Assembly (NCBI GenBank): GCA_030490835.1
Contig: CM059972.1
Span: 30,421,452 to 30,485,451, forward strand
Source of the DNA: Annona cherimola
Lineage: Eukaryota > Streptophyta > Magnoliopsida > Magnoliales > Annonaceae
Direction of reading: 5' to 3'
DNA length: 64,000 bases
The notes under the pieces are model-generated. The model was not told the DNA's origin. It ran no database searches and was given only the letters and a program-made list of their open reading frames with translations. Both the position numbers and the translations under genes were made by a program. Below are positions 1 through 10,976 of the stretch, in pieces; positions within the stretch are counted from its first letter, which is position 1, and the number at the start of each line of letters is the position of its first letter.

Positions 1-184
1 AGCTAAATCGGAAAATCTTTATAAATGTTCATTCTTATCAATTTTCATGGGAGAAGCTAATAATGTTTTGACCATCCAAACCACACAAGTTTTTATATTG
101 GAACACCAACAAATATTAATATAACTCAGTGCTTTTGAACTCAACCTTATTTTCCATGCATAATAATTGGCAAAGAATAATTAA

Positions 185-352
185 GCTGCAATAACCCAAC
201 CTAAATATGTTGACTTAATGTGGCATACTGATGTGGCATGTTGAATTTTTAATCGTTAAATTTTTTACGATCTGATGTATCAGTAAAAAATAGTTTAGGT
301 AGCCAGGTTGACTTATTAACTTAGATTTATTGACTAAGGTGGGTTATTATAA
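185..352. mobile_element. Possible small TIR element
   Basis: A short AT-rich segment is bounded by imperfect inverted ends: AATAACCCAACCT near 191 and the complement of AGGTGGGTTATT near 339-350. The interior is partly self-complementary (repeats of GTTGACTTA and TGTGGCAT). It could be a small MITE, but no clear target duplication was found, so this is a weak call. Confidence 0.2.
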
Positions 353-1259
353 TTTTTTAAAAATAAGTTTTAAAATATATTTAAATTAATTTGTAATTTA
401 AATTAACAAATTATTGAAAACGTAAGGTGGTTAGAAATTATTGCACGTAAATTGGAGTTAGTGGATTTGAATTTCATCTTGATAGAAATTGGATAATTAT
501 TTTTTGGCAATTAATCCATGTGAGACCCACGAAAAGATAGGATTTGATTTGGTTTTCAAATTTAAATTTAAAAGTTAAACTAGTAGCTAGAGAGAATCTT
601 GAAAGGATGTGGCAAGGTGGCATGTGATTTGAGAGGAGGGATTTTGTACAATTTTATTTATTTAGGATTTGCAAGAAAAGAAAGGAATTAATGGAGAAAG
701 CTAGGGAAAAGAGAAATTTGTTGCAAATTGAGAGTGGAAAGAAGAGTTCTTTTGATTCAGATAATCCCTCCTTGTGCTCTACAAACAGGTAAGTGGGGAA
801 ATAATTAAACCTCTTATTAGAGCCACGTATATTGTGTGAATTAAATTATTTTGGAGATAATTTATGAAAATTATTTGTTAAAGGGTTTCTAAGGGAATGG
901 CTAGTGATAAGAAAATGATTGGACAAAATGATGATGATGATGGAATAATATTTGTGAGTTGGTAATTTTTGTTTATTAAAAATTCTATGGAATTTAGAAA
1001 GCATGACGGAGCATAATTAGATATTATATAAATTAGAGATTGCAGATTTTATTAAGTACTAGATTTGATTTGGTTTAGTTTTTGCTATGTGGTATATAAA
1101 TTACAGATTGTTAATAAAGTATTTTATATGTCTCGATTATGGCTAGCAAGGTGGAAATACAAGTTTGATTTAATTAATTATTCTATATTAGAGTCCGTAA
1201 ATTCTACTTTTGCAATATTAGTATAATACATTTTTTAATTTTTAATGGGAAATTTGAGA

Positions 1260-2140
1260 TCTCCATAGACTAGGGTCGGTGAGGAAGTTTACAACTTCTC
1301 GAGACCGGAACCGAGACTTTATAATGTAACACATTATAATTATATATAAGTATTTGTTATGGAAGCTTGAAACCCCTAGACTGATAATTTAGAACATAAT
1401 ATAATAATTTATATTTTTATGAGAGTTAAAACCTCCTGGATCAATGCTTTGTGGTGTAATATATTCATATATTTCGACGAAAAGAATCTCTGAAACCAAT
1501 GCTTTATGTTATAAAGTATTATATGTTATACCTAAATGTTTTGAGGAAAAACCGCCGACTGATCATTTTCCGACCGGTCAAAAAATATATTTTTTTTTTA
1601 TTTTTTTTGAAAAATAATTTTATAAACATGTTAATCTAGTTATATTTAATCTATAAACCAAATTTTACCATTTTTGGATATGTATATATATTTATTTTGA
1701 ATTTTTAAATACAGGGGTATTTAAGTCATTTTAAATATTCTTAAAATGACTTAAATACCCTTATATTTAAAAATCCAAAATAAATATATATACATATCCA
1801 AAAATGGTAAAATTTGGTTTATAGATTAAATATAACTAGATTAACATGTTTATAAAATTATTTTTCAAAAAAAATAAAAAATATATATTTTTTGACCGGT
1901 CGGAAATCACCGGATTTCCGACCGGTCGTAGAAGATCAGGTCTCGGAAAAACCTTCAATTGTATATAAAGTAACATATATATATATATTTGAATGAATAA
2001 TTACAACCTCTAGATAGTCAGTTATTTATATAACGGTGTCTTATAGATTTTCTTTTACAGAAGCTTAAGATCTCTGGTGGTGCCAGTTATTTCTAATCTA
2101 CATATAAATATATATGTTATATGTATATACAGAATTTTGA
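1260..2140 (+). repeat. Degenerate ~60-bp tandem repeat array
   Basis: About seven diverged units of 55-65 bp follow one another, starting near 1297, 1362, 1425, 1481, 1542, 1995 and 2058. Each begins with a purine-rich block such as GAAGCTTGAAACCCCTAGA and continues into an AT-rich block with TAATATAATAT-like sequence. The fifth unit is split by the foldback element at 1566-1907. The units differ at many positions, so the array is old. Confidence 0.5.
1566..1907. mobile_element. Foldback MITE, near-perfect ~165-bp arms
   Basis: The left arm starts TTTTCCGACCGGTC and the right arm ends GACCGGTCGGAAA. In between, the sequence reads as its own reverse complement almost base for base, with the turn near 1736 (TTAAGTCATTTTAA, a short loop, then TTAAAATGACTTAA). 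The arms carry the core shared with other copies here: TAATCTAxxTATATTTAA, then TTTTACCATTTTT. A further GACCGGTC lies just outside the right arm (1919-1928). No open frame exists, so it is non-autonomous. Its superfamily is unknown. Confidence 0.8.
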
Positions 2141-2744
2141 GTGTCCATCACAGGGTATATGTAAATAATAATGTATTTTTATAGCTTTATAAAATGTAAT
2201 TATATAATATTTATCAAATTATAATTACATAATAAAGTAATATTAGGTCATAGCCATTGTAGCAGTAAGAAGATATATAAATTATATTGTACAATGTTAT
2301 ACCCTGTTAACTGTATGGTTGAATGATATGTGGGATGTGACATAACAATATTTTTTGGTTTGGTTAGCCGAGTATTAACAAAATAGACGGAGGGAATGCT
2401 ATACAAATAAAATTTTATTATTAGGTGGAACAACTATGTTAGCGGTGAATGGATGTAAATCCCGAGCAATTGGTGGCCATCGTATATTTGAGCTCGAGAT
2501 GACTTCTTTTTACTGATATCCAATCTTATAAATTTATCTACCATCAAGAGAATGCCTAGGCATAAAAGAAATTCGAAATTGAAAGGAATTTTACTTCCAT
2601 TAAGCTAGCTCTGTTGTGGCAGAGTAATTTAAATTTTATAATTATGCAGTGGCAGGATTCCGTGTAGCGTAAGTATACATATACGTGCGTTTTAAATTTC
2701 TGGACATCCGGAGGTCTTTAGACCGTTTATTGTAGTTATTGATG

Positions 2745-3150
2745 TATATATATATATATATGAGAAATATTCAGGTGCAGCTTCACTGCTGCACCAAAAT
2801 TACCATGCAATTACCTCAAAATAGGCTTCACATGATTATAAAATTATAATCTACTTCACCCATTGTATTTAGAATTATGTATTTTATTACCATACCAATT
2901 TTCATCCCAATTGGATATGTGTATGGACCCCATCTAAAAATGGTACAAATTCAACGAAATAAAATAGTTTGATATAAATAACAACTTTAAAGCTATTTTG
3001 TCAACATGTAAACTGTGAGCTATAAAATTTATATATGGATAAATGATTGTATAGAGTATCAATATATTTAAATATACATGGGCCCATTTTGGGCTAAATG
3101 CACCGTTAATTATAGTGCAAACAAATGCACAGGAAAGGTTCTATATATAT
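2745..3150. repeat. Dispersed AT-rich repeat, copy 1
   Basis: The segment has loosely inverted ends (TATATATATGAGAAATATTC near 2750-2776; TTCTATATATATACAC near 3138-3155). Its core at about 2840-3012 is similar to 30902-31105: both contain ATCTACTT, TATTTAGAATT, an ATGTGTAT block and TCAACATGTAAA in the same order. It is probably a non-coding transposon relic. Confidence 0.35.
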
Positions 3151-4691
3151 ACACACTAAAAGCTAATGGGACGTCCAGAAGTCATTGATTTATAAAAATG
3201 GAAGTATAAAAATTATACGTATGAGATATTGATATCTGTGGATATAATATATTATAAAAATCATATTTTTGTGTTAAACGAGTATGTAACTAATACCAAT
3301 TAGTTATTTGTTATCTAATGTTCTGTGATTGGATAAATAGACATTACACATTTATGTTTGCAGTTGTATAATTAATTTATATAGTATAAATTAATTCTTT
3401 GATGTTGCACAATATTTTTGTGCTTACATTTATAAATTGTATAGATAGACATTTTTCTAGCAAATATTACATAGGGTATGATAGATAATAAATTAAATTA
3501 TGATCTATCAATAGGGAATGGGTTCAAGAGTTTATAATTAAATTCCAATGAATTATTTTATTCTCTAATAAAATTATTAGAATAAGAAAAGTGGGATTGA
3601 ATATAGTATTTATAGATAAAAATAAAGAGAATATTTAGAATTATTGGGAAATAAATGGAAATAGCAAGTTATTCTATCTGGAATATTTATAGTTGTTCAT
3701 TTTGACATTTTGACTACTTGGTGCTTATGATGGAAGTTCTTCTTGAATTTATTTAATTAAATTCAATAAGTTAGTTCACCTAATTAAATGTGGATGACAA
3801 ATTATTATAGTTGGTAAAATATTTAATTGGGTTGAGATAGTTGTTATGATATTAAGTGAGAATGGTATATATAACGCATCATGATTATTACCAAGTGGAA
3901 CGGAATTGCATATGTGGGATCCCGAATATATGTATATTAGTAAGTCATATGCATGTCAGAAAACTACTTTGGAATGTCTCTTTTATGGATAGTGTGTTAT
4001 TACCTTGACGGGTTGTGGTATATTCCCTTATGAACTGTGTATTATACCCTGAAAGGCCGTGAGTTAGCTCCATTATGAGCACTGTTGATAACATTACACA
4101 TTGGGTCAATGGTTGGTGCATTTCCTATGATATTTCATGATGTTATATACTATTATATACGTTATTTATTTCTTGCTTACTGAGTTATTTAACTCATTCC
4201 TGAGTAATTTAAATTTCAGGAGAAGTGGGGTCATCTAGCCAATAGTTTGAGTTAATGGGCTAAGATGGTGAAGCGAAACATTTTATTTTATTTATTTATT
4301 TTTATTTGTTGGCTTGTAATAAATTAATAGGAATTATTCTTATTAATATAGTGGATATTTGTGATTAAATAAAGTATAATTATTAAATTCACTGAAGCAT
4401 AACCAATTCGAGTTTGTCGCCCAAATAAAGTTGTCAACAACCCTAAGATTGGGTCATGGCAACTTTCGTGGATGAACAAGTTAATCACAACCGATAGACG
4501 TACAGGTGCATTTTTTACTCATCAACTTTTTTTTTGATGAAAACTCAACAACTATTTTAGATCAATTTGGCTTCTCAATTAAAGGTCGGTAGTATAATAT
4601 CGGTTTCACTTTGTGCAACTGGTAATATGAAGAAATAAATACGTATTACTGTCCAAATTATATTCTGATGGGGTTTGGATTGCATATGGAT

Positions 4692-6062
4692 TCAAGGTGC
4701 AGCTATGGATGAAAACGAAAGAAGCTCTTCATCCTTTTCAAACCGGACCATGTCATCCTTTCCCAAACAAACCCACGTCTCTATTTCACCACCCGACCTC
4801 GTCGCCATCAGAACAGTACTATTCCTCAGCTGGTTGCGCCCTTGACTCACCCAATCAGGCCTTCCCCACCCGAAGTCCGCTTCATACAGAGGGAACCTGC
4901 ACCAGCTGCTGAAGATGCAAAGATCGTAGCCGCGCTCACCATACCTCTCTCCTAATGCTCTGAACCGCCCATAAGACTCCTCCAAACCAACCGCCCCCTG
5001 CAATCTCCTGATGTGATCATCCGCCCCAATTCTCTCTATCGCATCTCTCATCTGCTTCTCTAGAACGCAGCTCTTCGTTTCCTCGACGTCGTTGGCTGCT
5101 GCAAGTGCACCCGACAGGATATTCCCGAACGAATGCTTCGGCAGCGGCGGTGCCATCCTCGGCCGTAGATTCACTGCTTGCAGAGCCACCGACGCCCGTG
5201 AAGACGCCTCTCCCACCCTCGCTCTCATCATGCAGCGCCAGATGAGCGCTGACACAGCCTCCACGCGCGTGGGCCACGCCGCCGCCTCTTTCCCACCGTT
5301 GACGGCTCTCAAGGCGGCTATCTTGGGCGCATCGAACACGAACCTTTTCGTCGCCACGTTACGGTTTTCTTCTATCGCCACGATGTCGTCCGGCTCCGGC
5401 GGCCCTGGCTCTTCTATAGGCCGGAAGTGGGCGGCGGCGTCGAACGTGGGCGGCACCATTTCGCTATCCCCACGGGCGACGGCGGCCCAGCCGTTGATGA
5501 AGGTGCTGAAGGAAGCCCCGTCGGCGATCTTGTGAGAAATGCCCACGCCTACCGCCGTCCCGCCGCAGTCGAAGAAGTTGGCCTGGACCGCCAGCAGCAC
5601 GTCCCGGCCTGATCTAGTGCGGCTGGCATCGCACGGTAGGAAGTCGGAGACGGCATCGATATCTGGGCTCAGTAGGAATTCCGAGAGGCGGCCTTCGACT
5701 CGGGCTTCCACGAAATCAACGCCAGAGTCGTTGCACTCGATGTGGGTGTTGCCGTGGATCCTTCCGGCGAGCGGGTAGAAGCGGGTCAAAGTCTGTGAGA
5801 GAGATGTCTTGAGGTGGTGAGACTTTTGGGCTTGGCTTCTGCGGCTGTCGTCGCCGTCGGAGTAGAAAAGAACGAGGTGGACGTAGATGCGAGGGGCGAG
5901 CTGGTCTAGCAAGGAGAGGTTGAGCGTGGCGAGATGGGGTGATGGAGAGGATGGTTTGATGGTTTCTATGGAGAGGACGTGGACGTTCCACATCTCTCGG
6001 ACTCCCATCGGACGAGTGCCAGCAACAGCTTGCGCAGAAATAAATGATATTTGTCTTGGCAT
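4692..6062 (-). CDS. BAHD-family acyltransferase
   Basis: An intronless frame of 456 codons encodes a complete BAHD acyltransferase. These cytosolic enzymes move an acyl group from acyl-CoA to an alcohol or amine of a specialised metabolite. The catalytic HxxxD motif is HKIAD at residues 177-181; the structural DFGWG motif is intact at 396-400. LSIETIKPSSPSP at residues 30-42 and YPLAGR at 96-101 are also typical, and fit the clade with vinorine synthase and alcohol acetyltransferases; the substrate cannot be read. Met24 (MWNVHVLS) matches the usual family N-terminus and gives about 433 residues, so the first 23 residues may be untranslated. The gene is much richer in GC than the AT-rich DNA on both sides. 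A TATA-like box lies about 80 bp upstream. No break or missing catalytic residue was seen. Confidence 0.93.
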   Translation of the reverse strand: MPRQISFISAQAVAGTRPMGVREMWNVHVLSIETIKPSSPSPHLATLNLSLLDQLAPRIYVHLVLFYSDGDDSRRSQAQKSHHLKTSLSQTLTRFYPLAGRIHGNTHIECNDSGVDFVEARVEGRLSEFLLSPDIDAVSDFLPCDASRTRSGRDVLLAVQANFFDCGGTAVGVGISHKIADGASFSTFINGWAAVARGDSEMVPPTFDAAAHFRPIEEPGPPEPDDIVAIEENRNVATKRFVFDAPKIAALRAVNGGKEAAAWPTRVEAVSALIWRCMMRARVGEASSRASVALQAVNLRPRMAPPLPKHSFGNILSGALAAANDVEETKSCVLEKQMRDAIERIGADDHIRRLQGAVGLEESYGRFRALGERYGERGYDLCIFSSWCRFPLYEADFGWGRPDWVSQGRNQLRNSTVLMATRSGGEIETWVCLGKDDMVRFEKDEELLSFSSIAAP

Positions 6063-6141
6063 CTAGCTGCAGACTTCCACCCCTTATGTACCTGACCCAA
6101 GGCTCGGAAAGGACTGTTACAGAACTTAAATGCACGACGAT

Positions 6142-6149
6142 TTTTTATA
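6142..6149 (-). promoter_or_regulatory. TATA-like box of the BAHD gene
   Basis: On the minus strand TATAAAAA lies 80-87 bp upstream of the first ATG at 6062. The distance suits a short 5' leader. It is a candidate from position and sequence only. Confidence 0.35.
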
Positions 6150-6224
6150 TCTTTCTCTAATCCCGATCTTATCAGCACATTACTAGGATACTGATTTTTA
6201 AACATAGACCTAGAAATTACGAAA

Positions 6225-6345
6225 AGTGTAACAGTGTTTAAAAATAAAAAATAATTAAAAATATTCAAAAATAATAAAACTTGATTTATAAATTAAATAC
6301 ACATAATTCTATGTGTTTATAAAAAATAGAAAAAAAAAAAAAAAA
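6225..6345. mobile_element. Half copy of the foldback family
   Basis: The core AATAATAAAACTTGATTTAT followed by AAATTAAATACACATAATTC and a TTTATAAAAAAT end matches one arm of the long foldback elements, but the opposite arm is missing. It lies about 160-280 bp upstream of the BAHD start codon, so it could form part of that promoter region. CAGCCTCATGGCTG, a small palindrome, follows at 6352-6365. Confidence 0.45.
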
Positions 6346-6484
6346 TTTGGCCAGCCTCATGGCTGACCCCATGCGCCCAACCATGTGCCCAGCCGTATAA
6401 AATCATCTCTCTTACTTAATACAAAGAAAAAGCATAGTCAGTAACAGCATTCTATTTTGTTGTATAAAAAAAATTTTAATTCGA

Positions 6485-6705
6485 AGTCTGTTTGGTGCTA
6501 GGCCGAAAAAGTGAGAAATAAAATTTTAAAAACTAAGAGATTAATGCGATATATCTGAGATAATGATTGAGTAATAAAATAAAATAGATAGAAAAATTGT
6601 ATGGAAAATGTAAAAATGATTAAAATGCGTAGGTAATAATAGAAAAATAGAGTGGCTAATTAAAATATTAAATCATATCCGAAGGTATATGAGAATAAAT
6701 AAGAA
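6485..6705. mobile_element. Degenerate Tourist-like MITE
   Basis: It begins GTCTGTTTGGTGCTAGG and contains the interior typical of the Tourist-like copies in this window (an AAAATAGATAG block, TTGTATGGAAAATGTAAAAA, ATGATTAAAA). The right end is not clear. The remaining sequence up to about 7890 is AT-rich, with another possible relic at 7095-7365 and nothing else recognisable. Confidence 0.4.
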
Positions 6706-7895
6706 AACTTCTTTTACTTCATATCGGTTTCAAAATTTGGTCCACACACATAAATCCACTATGGCCATTTCACTTAGAATTATTTATTTAACTATAAAAG
6801 CATTCATTCAAATAAAATATTAGTAAACATGCTAAAAAATTTTGAGTTATATGTAATTTTGTAGTTGCTAATTCAACAAGTTTACCATTTAAAACATTTT
6901 TCTACAGAGATGGATGATTATATATATAATTTTATTACATTCTAATAAATATTTGAACAAATACCTTCACCAAAGAGAAATAGAAAAACTTTCACATTAC
7001 CTAAATATGGGAAGGGAGGATCAAACTGATGACTAGTCAACAATGAACCAACATGATATACCACCAGGGTACACCCCTTATGGTGATTAAGTATATTTTT
7101 AAGTAAATAAGGTGGGGTATGTTAAGATTCATATGATGGAATTAAATTTTGATGAAAAAATGAATGAAGAGGGGTTGTGTAGATTGGGAAAAGAAAGATT
7201 AAATTGGAAATATGAAAAGTAATATTAAAAATGAAAAGGTATGATTGTTATATATTTAAAAATAAAATATTATATAGAGAATGAAAAATAATGTTGAAAA
7301 TAGGAAAAAATTGAAAATGAGAAATCTTAACTTCATTCCATTGAATTAGATGATCCTAAAAACAGCTTAAAAGTATTTTTAGTTTCCCACCATAATTCCA
7401 ATGGATTGTGCTACTAGGAAATCAAGTACAATATGCACCCTTTAAATTTCTTATATCTTTATTTTTTCTTAGATCTAAGGTATGCATCATATTTTTCTTT
7501 ATGAATATTTGTACCATATAAATCATTATTCTAATTAAATTTATAGCTAATCCACGACAACTGTAAATGCCTTAGATATTTTATAATTCTATTTTCTAAT
7601 ATTATAGATTTAAAAATATTTCAACAAGTTGATTTTTAACATCCAATGTGTGCATGTGAGATTCTGGTATCGAGTTCAGAGAGGAGCATTGTCCCTTTGT
7701 AACGCAATAAAAAAAAATTTCAGTAAGTTGACTTTCACATTTAGAGTTGATTAAAGATCTTTGGCTTTTTGATGTGGTTTGAAATTTTAACTACATAAAA
7801 CCTTTTTATTATTATCTTTATATTTTAATTATTTTTCATTTTTCAGACAAATATTATATCTATTTCAAAATTTATATCTTTACTCGTAATTATTA

Positions 7896-8067
7896 CCTCC
7901 TCTTATATGTCATTTCATTTTATCACTTTTTAAAATTCTTATCATTCTCTTTTTATTGGTATTATATAGATAGTTGTAAGTGATATTACAAAACGTTCCA
8001 TTCACAACTCTCACTATAGAGAAACAACATCTTATAAATGCCTTCACATTCAGAAAAGACATCAAAT
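7896..8067 (+). repeat. 172-bp tandem duplication, copy 1 (empty MITE site)
   Basis: It starts CCTCCTCTTATATGTCAT and runs to CAGAAAAGACATCAAATC. Copy 2 starts 172 bp later, at 8068, with only a few differences. This copy carries CATCTTATAAATG at about 8029-8040, the uninterrupted form of the site at which copy 2 holds a Tourist-like MITE. Confidence 0.85.
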
Positions 8068-8522
8068 CCTCCTCTTATATGTCATATCATTTTATCACTT
8101 TTTAAAATTCTTATCATTCTCTTTTTATTGGTATTATATAGATAGCGGTGAGTGATATTACAAAACGTTTCATTCACAACTCTCACCGTAGAGAAACAAC
8201 ATCTTAGGTGTGTTTGGTAATGAATAAAACTTTTGATGAAAGTTTTGAGGAGTAAAAGTTGTCAAATGATGTGATATGATAGGGGTAATGATAAGTAGTA
8301 AAGATGATAAAGTTAAAATAGATAGGTTAGTTGTGTGGATAGTTGTATAAAAATGATTGAAAAGTAGGGTAGTTGTATAGGAAAATGTGAAAAAATAATT
8401 AAAAAATATGATAGTGATGAAAAGTGAAAAGTTTTAGATGAAAAAGTTTTAAGTTGACATTTTTTATGGATTGCCAAACCCACCCCTTATAAATGCCTTC
8501 ACATTCAGAAAAGACATCAAAT
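8068..8522 (+). repeat. 172-bp tandem duplication, copy 2 (split by MITE)
   Basis: The copy reads from 8068 to 8206, is interrupted by the MITE at 8207-8486, and continues as TTATAAATGCCTTCACATTC to about 8522. Removing the MITE and one TTA restores the structure of copy 1. The following DNA to about 9420 shows no gene or clear repeat. Confidence 0.85.
8207..8486. mobile_element. Tourist-like (PIF/Harbinger-type) MITE, 280 bp
   Basis: The element begins GGTGTGTTTGGTAATGAATA and ends GGATTGCCAAACCCACCCC, giving terminal inverted repeats around GTTTGG. It is flanked by TTA at 8204-8206 and TTA at 8487-8489. The empty site in the neighbouring duplicate (one TTA at 8032-8034) proves this 3-bp target duplication. 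TIR sequence and TTA/TAA duplication are those of Tourist MITEs, which PIF/Harbinger transposases mobilise. It has no coding capacity. Confidence 0.85.
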
Positions 8523-9420
8523 CCCGACCACTGGGGGATAAAATACAAAGGAATACCCCAACTACGAAGAGCAACTATGAAGAGTGAGTTTGGAACCCTG
8601 GATTGATAGCATAGAAAAGTCTGCTACCACCAACTGCGATGACCCCGGTTGACAATTTTTTTCATTCTTACTTACGCACTTTTATTTTTACTTATTAAAA
8701 CGCGGACTTCAAGCTTAAAATAATTAAAATTAAAAATAATACCCAAGCGGGTGCATGTTGCATCCAATTTTACGGCGACAAAGCCCATTTTAATAATTTG
8801 ATGAATTGGATTTTAATTTTATCATTATCATAAACTCCATCTGACAAATTTTACCGAAGGTAAAACCTGTCTCACTAGATGAGGACGAGGAAAAAAAAAC
8901 GTTGGCAAAAAAGCGTTAGCAATATTTTTTATTAAATTCAAAAGTTATAATTGATAATCAAAAAAATATTTTTTCAACTAGCTATACCATATTATTGTTA
9001 CTAAAAATTAAAAGTTTAACGAAAACAATTATTAGCATCACTCAACTTTCACAGAGAAATTAATTGCTGCTGAAAGTTAGTTTTTTTTCTCGTAGCAGAG
9101 ATTTCACTCACCTTTCAAAGTTCAATTTGAGATCTCAAGAATTTTTCATTGATATAAAAGTTCAAATTGCTAGCTAGTTTAGAGATCTTTTTTTCTACTA
9201 TCATTGATCCAATTATTTTAGTCCTACTACCGATGTTTAAATAACATCCGCTTGATTAATTATGCATGCATGGTTGGCAGGTTAATGCTGCCCTTGATTA
9301 AAAATCGAATAATTAAATTTGATAATGAATGAGGTTTTTTTTGTTTTTTGTTTTTTTGGATTGAGAAAGAGAAATGAGTTTTAAAAACCCCCCAAAACGA
9401 AGCTTTTGTAGGGTGGTTTG

Positions 9421-9620
9421 ACACCTGGCTCTTTGGTACCTCAGATTATGTGTGCATGCACCCAGCAAGTTGGCCTTTGGGGATTAGAATCCTCTTGGCT
9501 GATATCGAGGTGAACATCATGGGGCATGCATGCATGCAGGAAGTACTTATCTAGTATCAACTGAAAAAGAATTAGAGGTTGCCGAAAACCCCGAACATCA
9601 ATGAAAATTGGAATACAGTC
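9421..9620 (+). repeat. Direct duplication, copy 1
   Basis: It begins ACACCTGGCTCTTTGG and contains TGTGTGCATGCACCCAGCA, then ATGGGGCAT, and ends ATGAAAATTGGAATACAGT. The same order recurs at 9771-9979. The nature of the duplicated segment is not recognised; no open frame spans it. Confidence 0.6.
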
Positions 9621-9770
9621 CTAAGATCCGCCTGATCACTGAAGTCATGAGCAATCGCTAGCTAGCTAGCTTGCTCGCTCTTCCGGGCTTAAAGATGTAT
9701 AACGCCTACTTAATTCTCTGAATCACGCATGCTAAGCTCCAAACGTTAGTTTTGCAGAATTAATCGGATT

Positions 9771-9979
9771 GACACCTGGCTTTTTCATGACATGGATTAG
9801 TTAATGTGTGCATGCACCCAGCAGTTGCCCTTTTGGGATGAGATGGATGGCAACCCTTTTGGCTGAAATTGTGGCGAACATAATGGGGCATACACGCAGG
9901 TTTTCCCTATCTGGTCTCGACTGAAAAGTTTACAGGTTACCAAAAAACCCAAAGATAAATGAAAATTGGAATGCAGTAC
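9771..9979 (+). repeat. Direct duplication, copy 2
   Basis: It begins ACACCTGGCTTTTTCATG and repeats the landmarks of 9421-9620 (GTGTGCATGCACCCAGCA, GAACATAATGGGGCAT, ATGAAAATTGGAATGCAGTA) with many small differences. The spacer (about 9630-9760) is itself similar to 12070-12175 (GATCACTGAAGTCA and AACGCCTACTT in one, GATCACAGAAGTCA and GACGCCTACTT in the other, both followed by a GTTTTGCAG end). Confidence 0.6.
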
Positions 9980-10597
9980 TTCCAAAATGGTAGAGGTGTG
10001 AATCTGAATCTAATTCTAAATCCATTTATAAAATCTTAATTTTAATCCATTTATAACCCATTTATCTTATCGTTTGCAAGTTGTTTACGAAATGTCTATG
10101 CGGGTGTGAAGGAGTTACAAGCATGCTAATTTAATTAAGTAATGGTTTAATACTTATCGAGCATAGAGTACTCTATACTTATCCTTAATCTTTCAATTTT
10201 AAAATATATCTTTTAAAATCTAAACCATATATTATGTTTATCCATGTGTATTTATCAAATTTTGCATTTCAAACTTTGTTGTACTATATATATGCACCAT
10301 TTTTTAAATATTTAATATAGTTACATGATATTTACTTTTAAAAAATGATATTTTTATAATATATGAGTTTCTGGTAAAAAATTTTACTAACACAATAAAA
10401 CAAGATATATTAAACATGACAAATAATTTAGATTTAAAGAAGTCTATTTTAAATTTTAAAACTAAGAATAGGCATGGAGGACTCATGCTTACATAAGAAT
10501 TGAATTACTACTCAATTTAATTTTCATTAATGAACTATATCTCTGCTAAAATTTATATTTTTTATTATAAAAACATGAGAAATAAATAGATAAGGAG

Positions 10598-10976
10598 GAG
10601 TAATCCTGTTAGACAGGGCTAAGCAAATATTCCACTTAACCCACTTCGAAAATCTCATTTACAATAATTTTTTATTTTTTCTTCATACACTTGTTTATCT
10701 GAGTGTATTTAACATATAAACTAATTTTTACTATTTTTTGAAACGTGTATTTTTTTATATTTTTAAAAATAGATGTATTTTAAATATATACACATAGATG
10801 TTTAAAATTTTTAAAAAATATATACACATATTTAAAAATGGTAAAACTTGATTTATATGTTAAATACACTTAAAAAAATAAGTATATGGAGAAAAAAGCA
10901 AAAAAATTATTATATATGAATTTTTTTATGGTGGGCTAAGTGAAGAATTTGCTTAGCTTTTGCTAACAAGATTATT
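10598..10976. mobile_element. Foldback family element, about 380 bp
   Basis: Ends are inverted: TAATCCTGTTAG then GCTAAGCAAATATTCC on the left, and GGAATTTGC-like TTTGCTTAGC then CTAACAAGATTA on the right. The arms contain the family core (GAGTGTATTTAACATATAAA on one side, TATGTTAAATACACTTA on the other, with GGTAAAACTTGA between). It is non-coding. Boundaries are good to about 5 bp. DNA from 9980 to here and from here to 11460 holds nothing else recognisable. Confidence 0.65.

Larger units (their letters stand above)
540..4480 (+). repeat. Possible LTR-retrotransposon remnant, heavily disrupted
   Basis: No gene is visible in this stretch. Around 660-800 a purine-rich leader-like segment ends in ACAGGTAAGTGG, which looks like a splice donor. 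At 4172-4225 there is CTTACTGAGTT followed by AACTCATTCC and then TTTCAGGAGAAG; this resembles the 3' part of LTRs of some plant Ty3/gypsy elements as remembered. No gag or pol frame, primer-binding site or matching second LTR was found, so it would be a solo or truncated LTR at best. The boundaries are only nominal. Confidence 0.2.

Noticed and set aside
5092..5535. A 147-residue frame on the plus strand inside the BAHD gene
   Set aside because: It is antisense to an intact enzyme with all family motifs. No independent start context or family resemblance was seen.
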